From positions 57,557,213 through 57,621,212 of the forward strand of contig NC_065531.1 of the NCBI RefSeq assembly GCF_020184175.1: a DNA stretch of 64,000 bases, read 5' to 3'. The translations under genes and the position numbers were made by a program. This document shows positions 54,611 through 64,000 of this stretch, piece after piece. The notes below the pieces were generated by a model that was not told the DNA's origin, did not search any database, and worked only from the letters and a program-made list of their open reading frames with translations. How positions within the stretch are numbered: position 1 is the first letter of the stretch; each line of letters begins with the position of its first letter. Source of the stretch: Aphis gossypii (lineage: Eukaryota > Arthropoda > Insecta > Hemiptera > Aphididae).

Positions 54611-55837
54611 TTATTATATTATTTAACAATAAATAATATGATTTATTACCTAAAATACTTCCAAACATAAATTTTAAAATCAGTTCAAAGAATTCCTACA
54701 AGTAAGACTTGTATTACACAAAAAAAACGTCATCAACTATGTTATATATTTTGTCATCGAATATTCTAATTTCTGCTGGTAATTATGTGTAAAATATTGA
54801 TTATTTTTTCATACACTGTTAATAGTATTTAAAATTCAGATTTTAAGAATAACGTAATAAGTAATTAGAAATCAATTAATATATTAATAAGGTGAAATCA
54901 ATGTGAATTGTACAAGATTAATTGTATTTATGTGATTTTTAATTTTGTTTTTTTATTATTGCAAATAAATTATTGTATGTATATAAATTATAGCTATGAT
55001 TATTTTGTATTTTAAAATTTAAATATTCATACCGTAATCATACTATTACAAGCACTCTATAATTTACTAATAAAATTAATACTATTTTGTCCAAATGCCA
55101 ACTATAAGCTTGGTAACCTTTTCATAATTCACTTTGAGTATTTTTTATAAAGATTTTCAATCATAACTATTCATAAATTAATATCTTTTCTTTATTTATT
55201 TTTTATATAGGCACTGGATTTAAACTTTAAAATCATTAAATTAATACCAGTATCAATTACAATTTACCAATTTTAATAACATTACTGTAAATTTTACATG
55301 GATATAAATCAAACTTAACAATTATTAGCTTTTATTTAAAAAAAAGTTAGTAAGTTTTCAACAAATTTCAGTTTTTTAATCAATGTATTTTAATTTATTT
55401 TTTTTTTTTTTGTCTACAGAGTATAAATTTATTCGTTATAGTTATACGCTTATGTCCACCAAATAATGTAAAAGCCGATAGATTATTTAATAATGTATAA
55501 TATATATTTATATAAAATAAACTCGCTAAGTTTGTAATATTAAAAATAATAATAATAATCGTTAATGTAAAACTCATATTTTTATTACTTCACGGTACTT
55601 AATAAATTTGTAATTAAATATTATACTAATGCCCTTGAGGGTATCATTGAGAATGTATACTTAAGAGTAACAAATTTATTTTATTCTTTCAATTCTCAAC
55701 TTTAATATATTTTTATTCAAACTTTAAACATCACAATAATTATTTTTAACATACTAATAGTATGTGTTGAAATTAGTATTACTACTTCATTTTTATATTT
55801 TATATTTTAAGAATTCTCGAATTAATTTTAAAAAAAT
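54611..55837. other. Intergenic upstream of lipase gene D, nothing recognised
   Basis: AT-rich with homopolymer runs; no open frame or element recognised and no clear TATA/initiator pair before the gene D start. Confidence 0.3.
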
Positions 55838-58800
55838 ATGAATATTTACAACATATACTTTTGGGTAACTATTTTATATAGTAGTACCCAATACTTCGTA
55901 TCATCTAAAGAAACAGTAAGTACATTTTTACTACCTGTTGATAGTATATACCTAATAAATATTATATGGAATTTAGCCAATAGCCAATAATTATACCACT
56001 TTTTGGACCTAATGTATTTAATTTATTTTAAAAATTACTAAAAATATTTTAAAGAATATTTACATATAGATCCTAAAAAATTTGCTTAAATTTAAAATAT
56101 TCTATGGTGTAAAATTTTTTCATGGTGTAAAAATTAAATACAACTAATTCAACACTTATTTTTATGTTTAAAGTGGGAAAAAATCAAAGCCAGTGGATAC
56201 CCACTGAAGATGTATGAATACCAAACAGAAGACCATTTTATGTTAGGTATGGAACGTATACCATATAGTAAATATGGTAATAGAACAATCGGTAAACCCG
56301 TCATCTTGTTATCCGGTATGTTCGCCACTTCTATTGTTTATGTATCACATAACAAATCACTCGGTAAGTAATCTATTAATTATTATAATTTTCTTATTTA
56401 GGGGAGGGTGTATAGTATTGTTTTTGTCTCTAAAACACGATGGTAAAATGTATTTTAATTTTAAACAACGAAGAATGTTTTGTTTTTACAATGTGTTTGG
56501 ATTTTAAATAAAAATCATTCGATATCAAAAATATCAAATCTCTTAGTTTAAATATATTGTCCTTTCAAACATTTATTATACAATTATATTAACTAGTAAA
56601 AAATTTAAACAAACATAAAAGCTAAAAAATTATATTCAAATGTTAATTTCAAAAGTTTAAAATTAAAACTTTAAACTATTTTAACAAATCCATTTTAGTA
56701 TTTTACCATCAAATTTTGTTTAGGTACATATGTATTACAAATTTTAATTCCTGTATAAATGGTAACGTTTATTGTATAGGCTATCTACTATCAGATGCAG
56801 GATTTGACGTTTGGCTTTTCAATTATCGAGTTACCGGTATGTCAAAAAAGATTAAGGATCCAAGAACTGGAATAGTACCTAAATTAAGTAGCTTAAATTG
56901 GGATTACAGGTGAGATAAAAGTAAAATGTATTGTGTACTTAGTTTTATGATTATATTGAATTGCATACTATAGGAAATGTAATTGGCATAATCATATTAT
57001 AATTTTCTTTGTTTAAAATTAACATAATCAAACTACTATTAATATATTCAACGCTTATGTTGACTTATGCTGAATTTAGAATTATTTGCCCTGTGATAAC
57101 ATAATATTATACTCAACAAAAATACTCATATTTTTAACAGATTTATAGTACAGTACAAGTTCTATCATTTTTACTATTAAAGTTGTTATATTTCAAAAAT
57201 ACTGAAAATCTAAAAAAGAACTCATTTACAAAACTAAAATCTTCATAATTTTTAACGAATGAAAATGTTACATAGGTACTTATTAATTAAACCCAATTCT
57301 TTAGATACGATTTTTTTATTGGGAGGATTATTTGTTTTATATTTGATTTATTTATAACTTACAAATAATTTAAAATAAATTGATAATATATAATATTATC
57401 TACATGAGTTTTAATTAAAAAATTAAAAATACATTTTTCTTAATTTTTTTAAATAAAATTTACCTAATATAATTCCTTTGGTTTCCAATTTGTATTAGAC
57501 AATATTGATTGATAATATGGTCTTATAATTAATTTATACCATATTATAATAAATTTACTAATATTGGTTATTAAAATTTAAAAATTCAAATCGGTGTAAT
57601 AAAGTAGTCAATAACCAAAATAAAATAAAAGTTAAACAAACATATATGTTTTATCGATTTCCATACTATTTGAAAATTAAAAAAATAATATTCTTTTTCA
57701 TTTCAATTTTATACTTACCTATATAAATATATATATATTATTTATGCAATTTTTTTTTTTTATTCTGTTGAGGAAACTTAATTAAGGGTTACTCCCATAG
57801 CGTGCTCCACTAGCCACTGATCATGTGACATAATATATTGATTGATTTATTGGTTTTAGCTTTCATGAATTAGCTATTTATGATTTACCAGCTGCCATTG
57901 ACCTAGTAATATCTGTGACTGGGTATTCAAAAGTTGACGTTGGAGGTGTTTCTCTTGGAGGAACAATACCTCTAATTACATTAGCTGAAAAACCAGAGTA
58001 CAATAAAAAAGTTCGAAATTTGATTCTGATGGCGCCAGCTAGTAGAATGGGATCTTCATACAAGGGTGCACCGTACTTCTTCATTAGAACAGCTATTCGG
58101 ACATTCTTAGTAATTATTTAAAAAAAAAAACTGTTTAATCTTATTTGTGGTTATTTTTATTTACTTAACAATCATGTTACAATTACGCACAAAAAAAATA
58201 CATACCCTACAAAATAGTATGTACATTATTTTGCAATTACTTTCCATTCTATAATTTCAATTTTACCAAGTCCAATTACATAAAATATCGAGATCTTCTC
58301 TAATGTGACTGCATTTTTTTTTTTTTTTTTAAGTAGATAATATTATTTATATTTTTTTTTGACATTTAATTATTAATCTAAATACAGTTGGAAAATATTG
58401 AAAATAACACAAGATAAAAATGTGATATGATTTGTATTTTTGCTGTCGATAAAATTTCATAATTTAAATAGTATTTAAACATTTTAAACATTTATCAATG
58501 TAGTATACACTGTACAATAATTAGTGTTTGTTTTTTTTTTTAGAAAACTGATTTCAAATTTCGTTACATATCACTTAATAGTGATCCAGATAACATTGCA
58601 GTTGGACAATTATGTAAAACTAAATTGTTTGGATTCTTTTGCATTCAATCAATGAACGTAATACAAGGAATGTATAATCCTCTTCATATAGTACGTATCA
58701 TAATACAATACCTCGTATTATGAGAATAATTTACCAACAGATTTTTACAAATATTAATATTTCAAATAAACTTTTCCTTTTTATTCTAAAAATAAATGTT

Positions 58801-59615
58801 TGTCTTTGTCTAGGAACCAGTTATAGATGTGTTTACAACTTATCCACAGCCAACATCATTGAAAACGGTTAAACACTATTTTCAATTAATGCTATCAGGT
58901 AAATACTAAATAGTAGTGATAGTAGCAACAATTTGCTTATATAACTTTAATTTTGTAATACCAACATAAAATATTATAATTTAAGTAAAGAATTACAGTT
59001 TATTTTATTGTTATTTCCATATAGGTCGTTTTACTAATTATGACTACGGACCAATTGGAAACATGCGGCATTACCATTCTAAACAAGTTCCAGAGTATGA
59101 TATAAAAAAAATTACAGCCCCAGCTATAATTTTGTATTCAAAACGGGATAACCTTGTACCTCCTCAGGTAAACAAATATAATGATCAAATAACATAAAAA
59201 TACATGACATACAGTATAATATTATTTTATCGAAAATTACGAGTAAGGGTTTTTTTCGGGCAATAATTATTAAATCCTTTAATATTCAGTTTGAAGTATA
59301 TTAATAATTTAAAAAATTGTCGTCATAATAATAAAGATGGCATATATTATTATCTCTTCGTATGCGATGAACTGTATATTGCATGTTTTTTTTTGTTTTG
59401 TTAATAAGCTAACTCGTGTTATAATATTGTATTTATTATAATTGTATATGTATATTTATTTATTTCAGGACATTAAATGGTTACTGAACAATTTACCAAA
59501 CATTAAGAGCACACTTTACATCGATAAAATACCTTTCAGTCATCAATCTTTTGCGATGGATAAAAAATCACATTTAGTTATTGGTCCATACATAGTGAAG
59601 CAATTATCATCATAA
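55838..59615 (+). CDS. Lipase gene D: acid/gastric lipase-like with altered oxyanion motif
   Basis: Most compact copy (3.8 kb). Exons: 55838-55915, 56174-56363, 56780-56909, 57860-58109, 58544-58690, 58814-58898, 59025-59167, 59469-59615; 389 aa plus stop. The signal-peptide exon starts at the ATG at 55838. The triad is present: GVSLG (Ser164), YSKRD (Asp335) and PFSHQSF (His366). The oxyanion-loop HG motif reads ILLSGM, with Ser73 in place of His, and the NxRG motif reads NYRV. The nucleophile elbow has Val where A-C have Tyr. All splice sites are canonical and there is no stop, so the gene is maintained, but catalysis may be weakened or its specificity changed. AATAAA at 59747-59752 and 59836-59841 are candidate polyadenylation signals. 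Confidence 0.9.
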
Positions 59616-60061
59616 TATAATACTTAAAAATAAAATGAAGTATATTGAATCCAGTGAAAAACATAAACCTCACATATGAAGATATATTCAACCATATTTA
59701 TATAAGAAATAGTTTATATAGTAATATGAATATAATTATTAAACACAATAAATAGGTTGAAAAATTTTAATGTTAATAAGTTTAAAAAAAAAATCAAATG
59801 ATATTTGTTAAAAATGTATTAGTTATACTTTTTGCAATAAATTGATTCATCAAAATATGTTATTCTCTTTGTTTTATATATCCGTAAAAATAATATATTT
59901 AAAGTATGATAAATATTAAACATATTTTATATTGGTGTGATTTATTCAAATTATAATTTTATTATCGTATATTTTGTCGTAATTCAACATTGTAAATTGT
60001 AATCAAATATCAACAAACTATTACCTATAAAATTAATTATATTATTTACTATGGTGTAAGG
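59616..60061. other. 3' flank of lipase gene D
   Basis: AT-rich, with the two AATAAA candidates noted for gene D. Ends at the MITE target duplication. Confidence 0.35.
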
Positions 60062-60256
60062 CAGTGGTTCTCAACCTTTTTTGGTTCACGGCACATTATT
60101 ATACATCAAAAATTTTCACGGCACACTCACGCACTTGACAATCACAATAACTTCGCTGAAAATACTGTTTTCGAAATTTAATAACATTTTTCGCGGCACA
60201 CCTAGACAATCTCGAGGTACAGTTTTGTGCCGCAGCACACCGATTGAGAACCACTG
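60062..60256. mobile_element. hAT MITE with perfect 8-bp target duplication
   Basis: A 195-bp element starting CAGTGGTTCTCAACC and ending GATTGAGAACCACTG. GTGTAAGG lies immediately on both sides (60054-60061 and 60257-60264), an exact 8-bp target duplication as made by hAT transposases. The interior has repeated CGGCACA blocks. It is non-coding; the open frame across it is incidental. The intact ends indicate a recent insertion. Confidence 0.92.
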
Positions 60257-60264
60257 GTGTAAGG

Positions 60265-62359
60265 TATAACTTATATGTATTTGTATGTAAATAACATGTA
60301 TTTCTTTAATTAGTAAGGAATACTTGTTTATTTCACTTATGTTAACTTAAACTATTATCTATTTAATAATGTAAATATTATTTAACTATATAAAATCTTC
60401 TGACATATTATAGTATCATAATATTATTGTTATAAAATTCAGTTTAAGTAAAAATATAAAATCTGATAGTACTCTAATATGTTACTTTATTTTGATTCAT
60501 AACATTGAAACTGAACATTTTATATTTTCTAATTATTGAAGTATATATTAGAGGTTATATAAATGCATTAAAAAAAAAATCTTTGCTCTTTGATTATACT
60601 TTTCAAAAAACATAAAATAAAATATAAAAATATTATAACCTAACATTTTCCTAGCTTTTTGACTTAAAATCAAATTCACATGAGCTAAAAACAGATAAAA
60701 AATTCAAAAATTCAAATATATATTAAGCTGTACGTATTTATTTACATACACTATTATACTACTAAATCATAAAATCATATGATCAGAATGATCAGATGTA
60801 TTAAACTTTGATTAGTTTTAATATTATTTGTTCAAAATGAAACTATCAGAAAATACTAATAATAAACATTTGACGAACATTTCAGCCCCTACAAGTAATT
60901 TTTACTAATTAGGTAGATACAATTATGAAGTAAAAAAATATTTTAAATTGGTGTTACGTAAATATTTCTTTTTATAAGGTAGTTACAATATTTAATACCA
61001 TAATTACACTAAAATTTAACATTTATAGAATAGATTTACTGCTCCAAAACGTGATATCAGACTACAAAATATTATACTAATTAAACCATTTTTATTATCG
61101 TTGATAGTAAAATTATTATTATGTCAATAAACAATAATATATAAGGTACACTGATTACTGATCTTAAATGATTATAAAATTATTAATTTTAAGCTACATG
61201 TTTAAAATGATTAAAGGAATATTTGCACTAAAGAATTATTTTAAAATGTGTTTATTTATTTCTGTTATTATCTGACTATACATATATTTTTCTTTTTAGT
61301 TTCAAAATACCATAATAGTTAATTTAATAAATTATTTAAATATAATTTTTCTATCAAAAATAGTTTCAAATACCAGCAGAGTAAAGTTTTTCAAAATATA
61401 AAATTTTTTCAAATACAATTCTCTGGAAGTGCCTGATGGAAGTGTAAATAAATATATAAATAAATATAAATTAACCTATCCGACAAAATTGATTATCTAT
61501 TCATGTATTTTCGTATAGCGTATAGATATTTATTTTATTTTTTTTCATAACAAAATACAAAAATATCATAACACAGTTTTTTTTTTCATAATGCCAATCA
61601 ATTGTTTATAAGTGCTGCAAAATGTTCAAGCATATTACTTATTCAAACACAATATCTTTTTAGAATTTAGTATATGAATAGGTATGATAAATCTAACGAC
61701 CTAAATAAATTATTTGATCATAACATTTGTTGAATTAATTTAAATGTTTGGCAATGAATAATAATTGTTTTTGATATTCCCTTTATAGTATCAAAGAGAA
61801 TTACCTTCATTATGGAATATAAACCAAAATCTCCATATAATTTTAACTTTAATTAATATCCATCCAACATTTTATTGAATCAACAAAATAAACAATATGT
61901 GTTTTCATAATTTAACACTACTGTAATTAAATGGTTTATTAATTTCAGCAGTTTTTATTTGATTATTTTATACTATATTGTAACAATCGTTTAATTAAAA
62001 ATCTATCACCTTGAGATGTTGATATGACAGCGTATGAAATTAAACTTAGTTAATGAATGATTTTGAAATTATTACTTAAGAGTAAACCGTTATTTATTTT
62101 ACTGCTTTATATTTTAATTACGTTGAAAAATAAATTTATTGCATGATATTCATAATACTATACACATTTATAAATTGACAATAGTTTAGTAATACTCAAC
62201 CTCTCGTGAATATTCATCTAAAAACATTTTTTATTTGTTGTACAAAATTATAAATTTAACTCATAACCAAACGAAATATATTAAAACTAAACTACCTAGT
62301 TAGAAATAAATAATAAATTCCATACTTCTAGATTTATATTTGTATTTATTAGATATACA
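60265..62359. other. Intergenic D-E, nothing recognised
   Basis: AT-rich DNA without a supported gene, element or promoter motif. Confidence 0.3.
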
Positions 62360-63024
62360 ATGTACATTTATAAAATACCTTATGTATTAGTTTGTACTGT
62401 ATTTTTAGTATACTCACAACTACATTTAGTTTCCACTTTTTCAACTGTAAGTATTTTAAACACTAATGTATTATTTATGTATATAAGATCTCTAACACTA
62501 TAAATCCTAAACAAAATATGAATTTAATACTTTTTTTTATCATACTGATGTCTATTGTGTGAATTGATGTCATTGTGTAATCTAATTGTACGCCTAAACT
62601 TATTAGTAATAAATAATAATATTGCACTGTACCTATACCATAATATACTTAAAGTCTAGGTATACATTTTTAACCCTTTGTGACGTAATTTAAAACTGTT
62701 TTCAATTTTAAATTGTATTAGTGAATTATTTCGATAAATCGGAAAAATTGATTTACACATTTAATATTTCTTAAATGTTATATTTTGTTTGGGTAAATAA
62801 ATATTTTATTTATTTTATTTTATTTTCCTTTAAGGCAGATCAAATTATTAGTAACGGATATCCGGTAGAAACGTATGAAGTTGAAACAAAAGACCATTAC
62901 ATGATAGGTTTGGAACGAATACCATACAGTAAAAATGGAAATAAAACAATTGGTAAACCAATTGTCCTTTTACATGGTTTATACGGGACTTCTATGTTTT
63001 ATACGCTATCTAATAAATCACTCA
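62360..63024 (+). CDS. Lipase gene E, first two exons (cut by window end)
   Basis: Exon 1 at 62360-62446 is a signal peptide opening at the ATG at 62360 and ending TFST before GTAAGT. Exon 2 at 62835-63024 carries GYPVETYEVETKDHYM, GLERIPYSKNG and VLLHGLYGTS with the His-Gly oxyanion motif. It ends in phase 1 exactly like the other copies. It differs from exon 2 of gene C at only a handful of residues. Exon 3 is not found in the remaining 976 bases, which fits the exon 2-3 gaps of 0.4 to 1.9 kb in the other copies, so the gene probably continues past the window. Whether it is complete cannot be judged here. Confidence 0.85.
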
Positions 63025-64000
63025 GTAAGTAAATCTGTTTTAAAATCTTAATACAATTAGATAATGCGTAAGTTTATTACACATAATTAATTATAAATGA
63101 TGGACATTAATCTAAAACAATCATAATGACGATTCTTATATTTTAATTTTGAGCTCACTGTAGTCTCTATCAATAACAAAAATGTGTGGGACATTTTGAG
63201 ATGAGCTAGTATGAATGATTACTTTACTAATTAGTTGCTTTGAAATAGTTTCAGCACTAAACGAATAATTCATAAATTTATGAATTTTCTTTCCAAATGT
63301 CACTTTCGATATCATATTTCCTAGCAGTCATTTTTGTCAATTATATTATATTATTTCATTTTATATAACATGTAGATATCGATGCAATATGCAACTGATT
63401 TAGTGACAATATAATATTATATCTATTACGGAGCTTAAATTCAATTAATTTTTTAGATGAATATAAAATATTGCTGTAAATTACTTTTAAAATCATTCAT
63501 CTGATTTATGGTATAATATTATAACATACTTAGATAATTGTGATTTTTTCATATTTTATATATTTATATTAAATCGGTCAGCAATTTAAAATATTTCAAG
63601 AATTAAATGTTGAAAGTCAATAACATTAAAGCGCAATATTTAGCCTAACCAGCCAATTACAGATGTTATATTATCGATAACCATTTTAGAGATGTATTAA
63701 CCTTCAATACAAAATTATGCAGAAAATTATAAAAAAAAAAAAAAACAAACATTTTTATTGCTAGCAATATAATAATTTATAGTTCATAAGTCTCTATTTA
63801 GTTTATAAAAATAATATTTATAATTTGTATCCATCTTAAATCATATAATTTTTCTATAATTTATGTAGTAATCATTAATATTTTATTGAGACAAAAATAA
63901 AACATTTTGAAAATATTTTATTTAAACACTCCTTCAATGTGTTCCTATTATTTTATGGTTAATATCTTAATTTTATTAATTTAATATCTAAATTATAGCA
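63025..64000. other. Presumed intron 2 of lipase gene E
   Basis: AT-rich, no exon 3 motif (DAGFDVW) in any plus-strand frame. Confidence 0.5.

Noticed and set aside
60081..60269. 62-codon open frame
   Set aside because: Lies within a hAT MITE and spans its right terminus and target duplication.

Overview
The window reads as arthropod nuclear DNA, most likely from a sap-feeding hemipteran of the aphid type. The evidence is the extreme AT-richness, genes split into many small exons with GT..AG introns, an insect-type gustatory receptor, an array of secreted acid-lipase genes, hAT-type miniature transposons and satellite DNA. I see no bacterial gene organisation and no rRNA, tRNA or CRISPR. The species is an inference from gene content and composition.

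Layout. (1) 1-4640: a T-rich repeat edge, then one gustatory receptor gene on the minus strand (five exons, about 360 aa). Two of its introns carry miniature DNA transposons. (2) 4645-16352: about 11.7 kb of repeats. A T-rich array surrounds a 34-bp satellite (5205-6845). The 8.7-kb array that follows holds two copies of a less AT-rich island about 1.99 kb apart. Near 15585 the array switches strand, and the satellite returns inverted (15810-16352). (3) 16584-19705: a hAT-family transposase relic, broken by a frameshift in its first exon and cut off at the 3' end where it runs into the same T-rich repeat. (4) 22139-64000: a head-to-tail array of lysosomal-acid/gastric-lipase-like (lipase 3-like) genes, all on the plus strand. 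Genes A-D are complete at 406, 399, 390 and 389 aa; gene E is cut by the window end after exon 2.

All four complete lipase genes share the same eight-exon structure with intron phases 0,1,2,0,0,1,0. All keep a signal-peptide exon, the GxSxG nucleophile, and the catalytic Asp and His. They look like local duplicates of one digestive or secreted lipase. A and B keep the classical HG oxyanion-loop motif and the NxRG motif. C and D have lost the NxRG glycine, and D has also replaced the HG histidine by serine. Exon 2 of E is almost the same as exon 2 of C, so C and E are the youngest pair. The intergenic gaps hold several short TIR elements and a decayed non-LTR reverse transcriptase. Exon models were joined by hand from splice signals and reading frame; every complete model closes in frame.
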